DNA of 64,000 nucleotides. Source: Pseudeuparius sepicola (lineage: Eukaryota > Arthropoda > Insecta > Coleoptera > Anthribidae). This document shows, one piece after another, positions 39,672 to 53,217 of the stretch. The position numbers and the translations under genes are program-made. The stretch is from assembly GCA_963920635.1 (NCBI GenBank), contig OY987305.1:27490876-27554875 (forward strand). The letters run 5' to 3'. The first letter of the stretch is position 1, and each line of letters starts with the position of its first letter. Under the pieces are notes generated by a model that ran no database searches, was not told where the DNA came from, and saw only the letters and a list, made by a program, of their open reading frames with translations.

Positions 39672-42600
39672 TATCGACTTAGCCAAAAGGCATTCGCACT
39701 CCCTCTACGGGGAACATTCACTCAGATCCCGGGTATCCCGGATACCAAAAGGATCTGGCTCGGACGAGACCCTTGCCATGTTATCGGGCCCTAGGTGACA
39801 TTGACGTTGTTGGACGATCCCGCATTCCCCATGAATTTCCTGACGGTTCGGGCTGTCGCAAGTAGTACCGCTTTCTGCATGGACCTGTAAAGACTATCAG
39901 TTAGACCCAGCTCCTTGATGTTTCTCAGCAAACATTTTGGTATAACACCAGTTGTTGACATGATGATTGGAATCGTCTGGACGTTCTCCATTTCCCATTG
40001 CCTTCTGATTCGTTCTTCTAAATCTCTGTACTTCGCGATCTTCTCGACTTGCTTCACACGCAGGTTGTTGTTGTTCGGGATGGCAACATCAATCAGAGTT
40101 GTCTGCCTAGAAATTTTATCAACTATTATAAGGTCCGGTCTGTTATGGGCAACTCGTTGATCTGTCAGAACTGTACGATCCCAGTACATCTTGTAGTTGC
40201 TGTTCTCAAGAACAGGCTCCGGTGTGTAGCTGTAATATGGGACCCTCTCTGCCTGCACAAGCAGTAGCTTTTCCGCCAGTTCCTGGTGCAAGATCTTGGC
40301 AACCGAATCGTGTCGTTCCTTATATTCCGTTGATGCGAACATCTGACATCCTCCTGTTATGTGCTGGATTGTTTCTGAAGTTGGGCACCCGTATCTGCAT
40401 CTGTCATCCACTACCGATGCATCTCCTACAATGAATTTTAGGTAGTTGCGAGTTGGTATAACCTGATCTTGTATGGCCAGTAAGAAGCCTTCCGTCTCGG
40501 GGAACATTCTTCCCAAGGTCAGCCAGTAGTTCGACGCTAACTTGTCGACATGTTCCTGGTTGACCTCATTAGGATGCCTCCCGTGCAGCGGCTTCCCCAA
40601 CCACCTCTGTAGTTTATCGTTGTCGGTTCGGTTTTGATTTTGACGCTCGTGTTCCGTCAGACGTAGCGGTGTTGAGACGTCTGCTCGGCATATAGCCCTA
40701 TGTAGTGTGGAGCTGTTGGCCTGCCTGTAGAAATAATTACGCAGATTTAATATTTGTTGGTCCAATTGCTTGCTGAGATCTGCCAATCCTCTTCCTCCTA
40801 GTTGACGTGGCAGAGTTGTTCTTTCTACGGCGCTACGGGGATGATGTTTATGAGCTTTTGTCAGTAGTGTCCTAACTTTTCGTTGCAGGTTGTTGATGTC
40901 CGTGTTGGTCCAATTCACTATTCCGAACGAATAGCTGAGTACAGAGCACGCATACGTGTTCAGGGCCTTAAACAAATTCCTGCTGTTAAGATCAGTTCGC
41001 ACTACTTGTCTTACTCTCTTGATGAATTCATTCGTTAAATCGGTCTTCATTGTTCGATGGTCTATCCTTTGAGCTTGTTTCATCCCGAGATACTTGTATG
41101 TATCTCCCTTGCTCATTGCTTCGATCTCCTGGCCGTCCTGCATCTCGTGTGCGCTTTGTTCGAGCTTTCCCCGGATGATATTAAGGGTGCGGCATTTGTC
41201 CAGTCCAAACAGCATTCCGATGTCCCTGGAGAACTCCTCTACAATTTTAAGCATTTGCGTTAGTTAGTTTTTGGTTGCGGCGATCAGTTTTAAATCATCC
41301 ATATATAATAGGTGATTCAACTTGATCGCTTCTGCGTTGTTGCTTTTGATAGCGAAGCCGTATTTTGTAGAGTTCGACCGATGTGATAGAGGGTTCATCG
41401 CCATGCAGAACCACAGTGGACTGAGTGAATCTCCTTGGAAAATCCCTCTTCGGATGTTGATTGTGTCTGTCTCGATGTTACTGTCTGCGGTTCTGAGTTG
41501 TATCTTAGTGCGCCAGGTTGTCATAACGTGTTCTAAAAAGGAAACTGTATGATGATCTTTTTTATACAGCTTCAAGACACCCGTTAGCCAGTCGTGAGGT
41601 ACGGAATCAAATGCTTTTTTGTAGTCCACATAAGCCATGTGGAGGTTTCGTTGCTTGGAATGAGCCTGGTTGCAGATGACAGAGTCTATGATGAGTTGCT
41701 CTTTGCATCCCATTGCGCCCTTCGAGCAGCCCTTCTGCTGCATTGCAATGATGTTGTTCCGCTCGCAGTGAGCATATATTCGCTGCGTAAGGCAAGATGT
41801 GATTATCTTGTACAGCGTAGGCAAGCATGTTATTGGGCGGTACTTGGCAGGGTTATCCGTATTCCGCTGGTCTTTTGGTAACAGGTAGGTTGCAACCTGT
41901 GTAAGAAACAATGGCATTTTCAGAGGATCGAGCAAGACTTCATTAATTAAGGTAGTTATCTGTTCATGCGTGCACCACAACTTCTTAATCCAATAATTTT
42001 GGAGATGATCTGGACCTGGTGCCTTCCAGTTGTGGGAATTCTTGATGACATCGGAGACCTCAGCGGTTGTGAATTGCTCGTGTTGCATCTGGCTATAGTT
42101 CCGGCCCATCTCGCGTTCTTCGCTGATCCAGCTTGCACTGACATTGTATGGACCTGGTGTGGCAAGTTGATTTCTCCAGAAACCGTCGACCTGTTCTCTG
42201 CTAGGGTAACTCGCATTTGTGGCATCGGCGCTAGAATTAAAAGCACGGTAAAAACCCTTTTCTGATCGTTCCAAGAGTTTGTTGTCTCGTTTCCTGTTGT
42301 TACTAGCCTTGTATCTCCTCAGACGCCCTGCGAAAACAGAAAGTTTTTGTTTTAATGTGTCAAGACATTGTTGAGCAGTGATGTTCGCGGGGTCATGCCG
42401 AGAATGCATTTGGGTGCGGCTCATTATTGCCTGCACCGCCCTCTGGATCCTTCTAGTTCTAACTCCTCTGATATATTCCGTCACTTGTCCTATGTCTTTA
42501 CAGAGACTCTCGATCTTCCGATTTAGTCGCATTTCCCATTGAGCCATTCGTGGTTCTGGTCTTGCACGATTCAACTCTTGGGCCGTTCGGATCTTGGCAC

Positions 42601-43412
42601 CCATTACAGTGGTGACTGCCGTTGCGGCACAGTAGATTAACATGTGCATACGTTCTAATGTTGGTGTCACTGAAACATAGTTTGGTAAAATTCGTGTGTT
42701 CATAAGATCGAGCACGATCGCAAGTTTCCTGGAAGAATTTAATCTCGGTAGCGGTGGCCTGCTCAGTGGGTCTGTGCCTTCGTATCGCAATACTGCCTGT
42801 CTCATATGTGCGTTTAAGCCTTCAAAATGTTCTTCGTTAACCGATTCCAGACTCTTGGTTGTTGGTTCTACCGTTTCGGCTTCTAGTTGTTGTCCAGGCG
42901 CTTGAAGTTCCCCATTGTTGTTGTTGTCATCTATGTCTATGTGTTCGTCGTGGATCTCTAGCTCAACTTCCCGTTTGATAGCGTTAAGTCGCGTTTCTGG
43001 AATTCGGTTATTTCTTAGAATAGTTCGATACTGATCTGACACTCTTTGTTCAGACACTTGCATGTGTGGAAACTCCCTGCAGAACTCGGCATGCAGTTGT
43101 TGTCGGTAGCCGATCATCTCTTGTCCTAAGTTTGTCACCCTGTAAAAAATACGCATAATCGATTCATTCATGGACACAGTCCATTTGTAATCCCGCCTCT
43201 GTGAACGCTGGCTGAAGTTCCCGCGCAGAACCTTCGGTGGGTGGAACCCTAGTTCTCGTTTGGCTCCCATGTTGTAGATGTTCGTGTAGTTGTTGGGCTG
43301 TAGCTGTTTGTGCAACAGGGGCCCGCCTCATCAGCGCCCTGTCACCGACGTCCCGCTCGCTGTCATGTCCAGCGCCGGCTCCAGACATGCCCTGGCGATC
43401 CCCAGGGATCGG
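39672..43412 (-). mobile_element. Dong/R4-type retrotransposon, copy B (longest copy)
   Basis: It carries the same ORF as copy A plus the N-terminal region. A single in-frame stop (41261-41263) splits it into 683 and 487 codons just after the YMDDLKLIAATKN catalytic block. The upstream frame at 43164-43412 shows the N-terminus or leader. It is nearly identical to copy A over the shared part, with some substitutions. It is the best template for the family in this window. Confidence 0.85.
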
Positions 43413-43444
<32 letters not shown>

Positions 43445-43471
43445 CATTATCATCATCATTATTATTATTAT
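43413..43471. repeat. ATT/ATC microsatellite between Dong copies B and C
   Basis: A 59-bp run of ATT units with ATC variants lies between the 5' end of copy B and the 3' end of copy C. Confidence 0.85.
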
Positions 43472-44692
43472 GATATCGACTTAGCCAAAAGGCAATCGCA
43501 CTCCCTCTCTGGGGAACATTCACTCAGATCCCGGGTATCCCGGATACCATAAGGATCTGGCTCGGACGAGACCCTTGCCATGTTATCGGGCCTTAGGTGA
43601 CATTGATGTTGTTGGACGTTCCTGCACTCCCAATGAATTTCCTGACGGTTCGGGCTGTCGCAAGTAGTACCGCTTTCTGCATGGACCTGTAAAGATTATC
43701 AGTTAGACCCAGCTCTTTGATGTTTCTCAGCAAACTTTTTGGTATGACACCAGTTGTTGACACGATGATTGGAATTGTCTGAACGTTGTCCATTTCCCAT
43801 TGCCTTCTAATTCGTTCTTCTAAGTCTCTGTACTTCGCGATTTTCTCGACTTGCTTCACACGCAGGTTGTTGTTGTTCGGTATGGCCACATCAATCAGAG
43901 TCGTCTTCCTAGAAATTTTATCAACTATTATAAGGTCCGGTCTGTTATGGGCAACTCGTTGATCTGTCAGAACTGTTCGATCCCAGTACATCTTGTAGTT
44001 GCTGTTCTCAAGAACAGGCTCCGGTGTGTAGGTGTAATATGGGATCCTCTCCGCCAGTTCCTGGTGCAAGATCTTGGCAACCGAATCGTGTCGTTCCTTA
44101 TATTCCGTTGATGCGAACATCTGACATCCTCCTGTTATGTGCTGGATTGTTTCTGAAGTTGGGCACCCGTATCTGCATCTGTCATCCACTACCGATGCAT
44201 CTCCTACAATGAATTTTAGATAGTTGCGAGTTGGTATAACCTGATCTTGTATGGCCAGTAGGAAGCCTTCCGTCTCGGGGAACATTCGTCCCGAGGTCAG
44301 CCAATAGTTCGACGCTAACTTGTCGACATGTTCCTGGTTAACCTCATTAGGATGCCTCCCGTGCAGCGGCTTCCCCAACCACCTCTGTAGTTTATCGTTG
44401 TCGGTTCGGTGGTGATTTTGACGCTCGTGTTCCGTCAGACGTAGCGGTGTTGAGACGTCTGCTCCGCATATAGTCCTATGTGGTGTGGAGCTGTTGGCCT
44501 GCCTGTAGAAATAATTACGCAGATTTAATATTTGTTGGTCCAATTGCTTGCTGAGATCTGCCAATCCTCTTCCTCCTAGTTGACGTGGTTCTTTCTACGG
44601 CGCTACGGGGATGATGTTTATGAGCTTTTGTCAGTAGTGTCCTAACTTTTCGTTGCAGGTTGTTGATGTCCGTGTTGGTCCAATTCACTATT
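43472..44692 (-). mobile_element. Dong/R4-type retrotransposon, copy C (5'-truncated)
   Basis: It holds only the last third: the zinc knuckle and endonuclease (ORF 43593-44564). Relative to A it lacks 24 bp near 44050 and 7 bp near 44589, the latter breaking the frame. Homology stops near 44692. Confidence 0.85.
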
Positions 44693-44878
44693 CTGAAACC
44701 ATTTCCAGGTTAGTTTTTGGATACTTCTCCCACTAAGTACCTGTACCTAGGTATGAATTACATTAGGTATAGCGTTGTGATTATTATAATGATTCTAAGA
44801 AAACTACCTACCAACCAAATAGGTGAATCCTTTGAATTAGTATAAATAAGTACCTAAGCTTTTTCTTAAATCAGTTTA

Positions 44879-45562
44879 GTGTTAATCTTGCTTTTAAAAG
44901 AGGCACATCTGATAGTAAAATGGAGTGCATCTCGGAAAGGAAGATATCTGCTGCTGAAAGATGGTTGTCGATATCGGAAGGCAAGAGAAAACACGGACAG
45001 AAGTATATCGTGGAGGTGCGTAATGCCGTGCTGTAAAGAACGTGTGAGAACAACAGCCAGCGACTTTCGGGTTATCACAGAACACTCTCATGCGCCAAAT
45101 CCCGCTTAAAATGAAGCATTGAAGTGTGTTTCTGCAATAAAATTAAGAGCACAGAGCACTGTAGAGAAGCCTAGACAAATTTACCAAGCCTGCACAAATG
45201 GAATGCATTTTGAATCATCCGTCGAACTACCAAATTATTGGCCAACCAGAGAACAGTCGAACGTGTACGAAAGAAGACTGCTTTTCCACATCCAAACCCC
45301 GCAACTGTCGCAGATATTACAATTTCAATTGAACTGCAAATTACATCAAGAAATGAACATTTTGTTTTGTGGGATTCAGGGGAAGCAGATCCACATCTAA
45401 TATTGATGTTCGGAACGGCAGAAAATTTGAACTTGTTGGATCAACATCGCCACTGGTTTGTATACGGTTCAAAGTAGCACCGGAACTATTATTAGTATTT
45501 ACTCTCCACGGATTGATCCAAAGTGTCGCGTTCCCTTGGCCTACATATTGTTAATGGGCAAA
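44879..45562 (+). pseudogene. FLYWCH-finger MULE transposase, N-terminal fragment
   Basis: The frame at 44920-45106 has the FLYWCH finger order: SRKGRYLLLKDGCRYRKA, ISWRC, CKERVRTT and EHSHAP. A stop (45107-45109) follows in frame, and the sequence continues in the same frame to about 45400 with transposase-like content (NGMHFESSVELPNYWPTREQ). The Dong copy D junction cuts it at about 45570-45610. It may be unrelated to the MULE C-terminus at 35930, which is on the other strand. Confidence 0.65.
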
Positions 45563-45610
45563 ACAGAGATGACATACATAATAATAATACTAATAACAAT
45601 AATAATAATT

Positions 45611-46430
45611 CCCGCTGCACGGGAGGCATCCTAATAAGGTTAACCGGGAATATGTCGACAAGTTAGCGTCGAACTATTGCTGGCCTCAAGACGAATTTTC
45701 CCCTAGACGGAAGGCTTCCTACTGGTCATATAATAACAGGTTATAGCAACTCACAACTACCTAAAATTCATTGTAGGAGATGCATCGGTAGTGGACGACA
45801 GATGCAGATACAGTTGCCAAACTTCAGAAACAATCCAGTACATAACAGGAGGATGTCAGATGTTCGCATCAGCGGAATGTAAGGAACGACACGACTCGGT
45901 TGCCAAGATCTTGCACCAGGAACTTGCGGAAAAACCACTGCTTGTGCAGGCAGAAAGGGTCCCGTATTACAGGTACATACCGGAGCCTGTTCTTGAAAAC
46001 AGCAACTACAAGATGTACTGGGATCGTACAGTTCTGACAGATCAACGAGTTGCCCATAGCAGGCCGGACCTTATAATAGTTGATAAAATATCCAGGAAGA
46101 CAACTCTGATTGATGTGGCTATCCCAAACAACAATAACCTGCGTGTGAAGCAGGTCGAGAAGATCGCGAAATACAGAGACTTAGAAGAACGAATTAGAAG
46201 GCAATGGGAAATGGAAGACGTTCGGACGGTTCCAATCATCGTGTCAACAACTGGTGTTATACCAAAAAGTTTGCTGAGAAATATCAAAGAGCTGGGTCTA
46301 ACTGATAAACTTTACAGGTTCATGCAGAAAGCGGTGCTACTTGCGACAGCCCGAACAGTCAGGAAATTCATGTAGAGTGCAGGAACGTCCAACAACATCA
46401 ATGTCAGCTAAGGCCCGATAACATGGCAAG
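45611..46430 (+). mobile_element. Dong/R4-type retrotransposon, copy D (3' part)
   Basis: It is preceded by an AAT/AAC-rich tract (45578-45609). It contains the knuckle and endonuclease (ORF 45791-46375; LIIVDKISRKTTLIDVAIP) and part of the 3' UTR. A rearranged stretch at 45680-45790 with a frameshift is shared with copy E. It joins copy E directly at 46430/46431. Confidence 0.8.
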
Positions 46431-48806
46431 CGTCGCTGTTGCACAAACAGCTACAGCCCAACAACACGAACATCTATAACATTGAAGCCAAACTAGAACT
46501 ATGGTTCCACCCACCAAAGGTGCTGCGCGGGAACTTCAGCCAGCGTTCACACAGGCGGGATTACAACGACGACGCATGAAATGGACTGGGTCCATGAATG
46601 AATCTATTATACGTATTTTTTACAGGGAGACAAACTTAGGACAAAAGATGATCGGCTACCGACAGCAACTACCGAGTTCTGCAGGGAGTTTCTACACATG
46701 CAAGTGTCGGAACAAAGAGTGTCAAATCAGTATCGAACTATTCTAAGAAATAACCGAATCCCAGAAACGCGACTTAACGCTATCAAACGGGAAGTTGAGC
46801 TGGAGATCCACGGCGAATACATAGACATAGACAACAACAACGGGGAAATTCAAGTGCCTGGACCACAACAAGAAGCCGGAACGGCAGAGCGAACAACTGA
46901 GAATCGGGAAATTCAAGTGCCTGGACCACAACAAGAAGCCGAAACGGCAGGACGAACAACTGAGAATCAAGAATCAGTTAACGAAGAACACTTTGAAAGC
47001 CTAGACTCACAGCTGAGAAGGGCAGTATTGCTATACGAAGGCACAGACCCACTGAGCAGACCACCGCTACCAAGATTGAATTCTTCCAGGAAGCTTGCAA
47101 TCATGCTCGATATTATGAACACCAGTAACACCAACATTAGAACATATGCACATGTTAATCTACTGTGCCGCAACGGCAATCATCACTACAATGGGAGCCA
47201 AGATCCGGACGGCCCAAGAGTTAAATCGTGCAAGACCAGAACCACGAATGGCTCAATGCGAGATGCGACTAAATCGGAAGATCGAGAGTCTCCGTAAAGA
47301 CATAGGACAAGTAATGGAATATATCAGAGGAGTTAGAACTAGAAATATTCAGAGGGCGGTCCAGGCAATAATGAACCTCACCCAAATGCATTCTCAGCGT
47401 GACCCCGCGGACATCACTGCTCAACAATGTCTTGATACATTAAAACCAAAACTTTCTGTTTTTGCAGGGCGTCTGAGAAGATACAAGGCCAGTAACAACA
47501 GGAAATGAGACAATAAACTCTTTGAACGATCAGAAAAAGGTTTCTACCGTGCTCTGAATTCTAGCGCCGATGCCACAAATACGAGTTACCCTAGCAGAGA
47601 ACAGGTTGACGGTTTCTGGAGAAATCAACTTACCACACCAGATCCATGCAATGTCAATTAATGAAGTCTTGCTCGATCCTCTGAAAATGCCATTGTTTCT
47701 TACACAGGGTGCAACTTGACTAGCGGAATACGGATAACCCTGCCAGGTACCGCCCAATAACCTGCTTGCCTACGCTGTACAAGATAATCACACCTTTCCT
47801 TACACAGCGGATATATGCTCACTGCGAGCGGAACAACATCATGGCAATGCAGCAGAAGGGCTGCGCGAAGGGCGCAATGGGGTGCAACTAGGCTCATTCC
47901 AAGCAACGAAACCTCTACATGGCTTATGTGGACTACAAAAAAGCATTTGATTCCGTACCTCACGACTGGCTCACAGGTACCTTAAAGCTGTACAAAATAG
48001 ATCATCATACAGGAGGAAAAGGATTGGCAGACCTCAGCAAGCAATTGGACCAACAAATATTAAATCTGCGTAATTATTTCCAGAGGCAGGCTAACAGCTC
48101 CACACTACATAAGGCTATATGCGGAGCAGACATCTCAACACCGCTACGTCTGAGGGAACACGAGCATCAAAATCACCACCGAACCAACAATGATAAACTA
48201 CAGATGTGGTTGGAGAAGCCGCTGCACGGAAGGCTTCCTAACGAAGTTAACCAGGAACATGTCGACAAGTTAGCGTCGAACTATTAGCTGACCTCGGGAC
48301 GAATGTTCCCCTAGACGGAAGGCTTCCTACTGGTCATATAATAACAGGTTATAGCAACTCACAACTACCTAAAATTCATTGTAGGAGATGCATCGGTAGT
48401 GGACGACAGATGCAGATACAGTTGCCAAACTTCAGAAACAATCCAGTACATAACAGGAGGATGTCAGATGTTCGCATCAGCGGAATGTAAGGAACGACAC
48501 GACTCGGTTGCTAAGATCTTGCACCAGGAACTGGCAGAAAAACTGCTGCTTGTGCAGGCAGAGAGGGTCCCTTACACATCGGAGCCTGTTCTTGAAAACA
48601 GCAACTACAAGATATACTGGAATCATACAGTTCTGACAGATAAACGAGTTGCCCATAACAGGCCGGACCTTATAATAGTTGATATAATTTCTAGGAAGAC
48701 AACTCTGATTGATGTGGCCATCGCAAACAACAAGAACCTGCGTGTGAAGCAGGCCGAGAAAATCGCGAAGTACAGAAACTTAGAAGAACGAATTAAAAGG
48801 CTGTAA
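46431..48806 (+). mobile_element. Dong/R4-type retrotransposon, copy E (internally deleted)
   Basis: It begins in the 5' region (homologous to the leader of copy B), runs through the N-terminal domain with a duplicated segment (a PGPQQEA-type repeat near 46850-46950), then loses the RT core: KAFDSVPHDWL at 47945 is followed near 48010 by a sequence that in copy A lies some 900 bp further on. It ends inside the endonuclease region at about 48806. Many frameshifts. Dead. Confidence 0.8.
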
Positions 48807-51061
48807 CGGCTACATTTGCCTTTCCTTGTTTATTCGTAATTCTCTGTATATAAATTAACTTTAAATTATACCTACTTACAAACCGTGTAGAGTTGGTGTA
48901 TTTTTTACTAACTTTGTATATAGTAGTTTAGTTTAAACCATACTAATCCTCAAAGTAAATAAAATCACCAGTTTCTAAAATAAAAACATAATAATAAAAT
49001 ATAATTTCTTATTATTAAACTATACTTACCTAAAACGTCGTATATAGCTTTGGTCCTGTTGTTCATAGGCAAGTTATAGCAGTTTCCTGTAAAATAAAAA
49101 ATAAAATTACGCAGGCAAGTAAATAGCAGAATTCTTTCAAAGTATAAACAAGCCTATAGGTTTTTGAAATTACCTTCTTTATTTATTGTAAAATGTAAAA
49201 ATCAGTATAAATTGAGTTAAGGCGGATTTGAGATATTGGGATTTTTAACAATTGGGAGGCCGCACGTTATGGTAGTGGGGAGAACATTTCGAACGAGTCC
49301 ACTTCGTCCGACGCCATGTCAAACTGAGGGTGTAAAAATTTTGAACGTGCGTTATAAAGTGCCTAAAGACAACTAAGGTAACTAAATGCAGTTTTATGTC
49401 TCAAATAGTCGTTTGAAATCCCATTTCTATTGTCTAGGCACTTTTGATCCGACTAATATTAGAGGGAATCCCTTCAAACCGGTACCGAAGTTTTTTATGT
49501 CTGCCAAACTACGCCATAAACCACAACTTACCTGGTGTACACCTCTACATGATTCCTGGTTTATGTATTAACGATCCTATGGTGTGTGGATGATACGATG
49601 AGGGAGGATGCTGACCACCAGTTGATTTTTTGATACAGGAAGAACACCAGCGGCTTGTAGACTGTAAGTCTGTTCCATTTACTTTTGTCTCCAACACTCA
49701 CAGAATCACCGATTTTTTTGGAAGAATCTTAAAGTTACACCCGAGTGGTTGAGCATTTAAACGACGAATTTATCACTTTTCTATTTACAGGTTATAATTA
49801 ATGGTCCAAGCACTTTTTTTGCCATATTGGTTACAATATATTAAGTTTATTACCCTATAAGCTTATGTAAGCTGACGGTTGGATCGATCAAACCTAAAGT
49901 GTACTTGTAGTTGTAAAGCTGGATAGCTTAGACATTTGTTTGTTCCTCTTAAATCAAATTGGTTTTGTGATACCCACTATTTCCAACCTCTCCATATATA
50001 CGAGAGCAGGTGATTTAATGTTTTGACACTACTTAAGTACCTGCTAAATGCCTGTGATTATTTCAGTATAAAAAAAAGTATAGTTTATAATAAATTAGGT
50101 GATTTTAAATTGGTTTAATTATTGAGTGATTGGATGTGTGCTCTTTTCCCTTCCTTTTCCAATAAAATATATTGGATGGCGCCCACAAAAATTAGACTTT
50201 CTTCTATTAAAAACTGAGGCGAGAATACAGAAAAATATATAAATTCTCCAATCGAAGCTAAAGATTATTTGAAGTACAACTGAGAATAAAACCCATGCCT
50301 AGCCTCCGACTAAAATGAGCTGCCGTGCTGTGAATTTCTTCATTTGTAATGTAGAAAGTCACATAAAATTTGGCGCCAAACGGTAGGGGCCTTGTTTTTT
50401 GTCTTCATAAATTTTACAATTGCTTTTTGAGAATTTTATATTTTTGCACCAAAGCCGGGCTAAAAGAAAAACAAATAAATCCACCACCTTTCCCCTTTCC
50501 TTACTGAGCACACAACATTTTAACGTCAAAGTTTATTATTCGTTTCCACCCGTATAACAGCGAACGAGTCCGCACGTACCTATCTGTATTAAAAAAAAAG
50601 AAGATAAAAGAACTGGGTATTTAATTTAGAAGGTCGTATATTATTTTAACGTGTTTTCTGGGTTGCAAATCAGAAGGTGATTTTGGCAGACATATATTTT
50701 GAATAGCACCCTCATGATGTTAGTTGATTATTATGTATTTATTGTTTGTCCATTTACATGGTTTTAATGCAGTCTTTTGTCATCTAACTGTATAATATTT
50801 GTTGGTATTTGAACTGTTTATTATCATTTGTTACTGTTGTTACATTTTTTACTATTTTGGTAAAACTTATTTAAATACTCAAGAGGTTGCTAAACTACTA
50901 TATACAAACGTTGTAGGTATTTATTGAGGTATTTAAAAAAAAGAAAGTAATAAACAACGTGTTGTGCATTTTGCGCAGGGAATTTTTTATGGTATAATAA
51001 ATTTTTTTACAATTAGGCATTCTGGGTGTTTGCTCACAGTTTGTTTTTGAAAATGTATATT
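48807..51061. other. Spacer with a possible Gypsy LTR and leader
   Basis: No gene seen. TGGCGCCC at about 50176 and TGGCGCCA at about 50372 resemble Gypsy primer-binding sites, and an AATAAA lies shortly before the first. An LTR may span roughly 49866-50166, but I could not define its ends. The rest is AT-rich spacer. Confidence 0.35.
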
Positions 51062-53040
51062 AAAACTTCTTACAAGATCGACCCAACGCATTTGCGTTTT
51101 GAAGGATGCTAACAGGCCCGGGGCGCATATCTATAAGTTGGAAAAATTAGATTTTGATACTGAAAAAAAGGATATTACCGAGTCTATAGAGTCTATATCA
51201 GAATTGGTTAATAATTATGATGGTCTTAACGTAGATTTATACAAACGTCTAATTAGTAGAATTAATCATGTTTTGGGAAGGCTACACAGACTCCCAGATG
51301 ATATTAACGACGAGGTGTCAGCTTATAAAGGCGATAATATCGTGACAGTTTCGGTTCTGGAAGAAGATTTAGAAGACACTGTGCGCAAATATAAAGAAGG
51401 TGAACAAAATCACACTTTAAATGCTACTGCACTTAGTGGTACAGTAGGTGGATTAACTAAATCCGTCCCAGTCTTTAAATGGAATACAATTTTTGATGGC
51501 ACACCCGCCAATGGATGCTTTCTTGCAACGTATTGAAGAGTTACGTGTCGCGCGAAATTGCAGTATGGAGGAATTATTTCAATCCGCGGCTGATGTTTTC
51601 AAGGGTTTAGCTCTGGAATGGTACAGGTCACAGTTTAGACAAAATCGTTTTGATTCCTTGGATACTTTGGTGATCGCTCTTAGGAAAGATTTTCTTCCGG
51701 TTGATTACGATGACCAATTAAAAGCCGAAATACTTAAGAGAACACAAGGTGCACACGAAAAAGTTATAATATTTGTATCGATTATGGAAAATCTTTTTAA
51801 TTGCTTGTCTAGTCCCCCTACGGGTACTGAAAAACTTAAGGTCATAAGAAAAAATTTGCTACCTTCATACCAAAAACATCTCGCCGATCTTTGCGAAATT
51901 TGTAGAGCCCTTGAAGAGGCTGAATTAATTCAAAGCAGATTTATTCCCCCTCCGCGTAGGAATATTTGCACCCTAGAACCAGGGCTTACTTATGAAAGGG
52001 ATATTCGCGATCAACCCTCTTCTTCTAGCAGTCAGCAATGTACATGTAATAAAAGTAATTTCTTTCCGAGGTCAAATAATAATAATAATAACAATAATTT
52101 TACTCGTAATCGTAAATATAATGCAGTGAGGCAAGTTTCTGAAATCAGATGCTTTAGTTGTAATGAACCTGGTCATGTAGTACAAAATTGTAGGCAGCAA
52201 AATCGTGAACCTATTTGTTATGGTTGCGGCAAGAGGGGTGTAATCCGTCCAAATTGTAAAAACTGCACAAAAAACTCGTCAAGGAGAAACGCAAATTAGG
52301 CCAGTGTGTTTCTCGGCAAGTATCGGAGGCCAACAACCGTCCTTCAAATCCTAGATTTTTTCCAAAGCAGACTTATTATTATTTTAGAGACTCGTATGGG
52401 TGGAAAAATTGGTTAGATGTTGTAAAGCACTTTTATTGTCCCGGTGTAAAGATAACAGTAATCAGGCGGGTGAGGGTGATGTCAGCGGTAAGCGGACCGT
52501 TGATTATATGTTAGTAAAGTCGGAAAATGAGGATCGTTCTTTCAAAAATGGTATAATTATAGGCGCAGACATTTGCCGTAAACATGGAATAGATATACTT
52601 TTTTCGCAAAATGCATATGCAGTTGCCAACAAGGTGTTACCTGCGATCGCACAGGGCCAGATAAGTAGTTACGATCGACTGGAAGTTCATACTATAAATA
52701 AAATTTGCCCGAAAACTGATCTCTCCGCGAATCAATTGGCAATGTTGGAACTTGTTATCGAGAAATTTAGGAAAATTTCTTCGCCAGTTTTAGGCCGCAC
52801 TAACAAGCATAGATCGTATGCTAAGTCTTAATGTGGTGCGTCCTTCTACTAGTCCTTGGGCCAGTCCAGTTTTAATAGTTGAAAAAAGTAACGGAGAGCC
52901 GCGATTTTGAAAATTGAATTCGGTAACCAAAAAGTGTGCATATCCCCTTCCGTTAGTAAATGACATATTGAATAAACTTTGTGGAGCCCAATATTTGAGT
53001 AGTATTGACTTAAAATCGGCGTTTTAACTTTATATACCTA
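51062..53040 (+). pseudogene. Ty3/Gypsy retrotransposon gag-pol relic
   Basis: Gag spans 51099-52299 with a frameshift at about 51495-51536: the WNTIFDGT stretch in one frame continues as PPMDAFLQRIEELR in the next. Two zinc knuckles follow (CFSCNEPGHVVQNC; CYGCGKRGVIRPNC, without the usual His). Protease/linker-like sequence lies at 52400-52831, and the start of RT at 52832-53030 shows a SPWASPVLIVEKS block and SSIDLKSAF. The RT is cut off near 53035, close to where the second Polinton begins. Confidence 0.75.
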
Positions 53041-53217
53041 CTTACTGGTGTATTGTTATAGAGAGTTGCTGTATTTGGCATTGCAGGAGCATGCCGCAGA
53101 GGCGAGTTACAGAAATTACCATTACGACATAGATTCTACCATAACTGTGAGTAGTTAAGTAAGGGGGTTTCTGGATCAGGATGGCACCTGTCCATCCGGA
53201 GTGACCATCGTTCAGGG

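Noticed and set aside
43413..43471. Asn- or Tyr-rich coding tracts
   Set aside because: They are translations of the ATT microsatellite that separates two Dong copies.
36891..44212. Repeated plus-strand ORFs of 60-99 codons across the Dong copies
   Set aside because: They are antisense shadows of the conserved RT/endonuclease ORF and appear at the same offset in each copy.
49386..49571. 61-codon plus-strand ORF
   Set aside because: Isolated, with no recognisable motif and no supporting neighbours.
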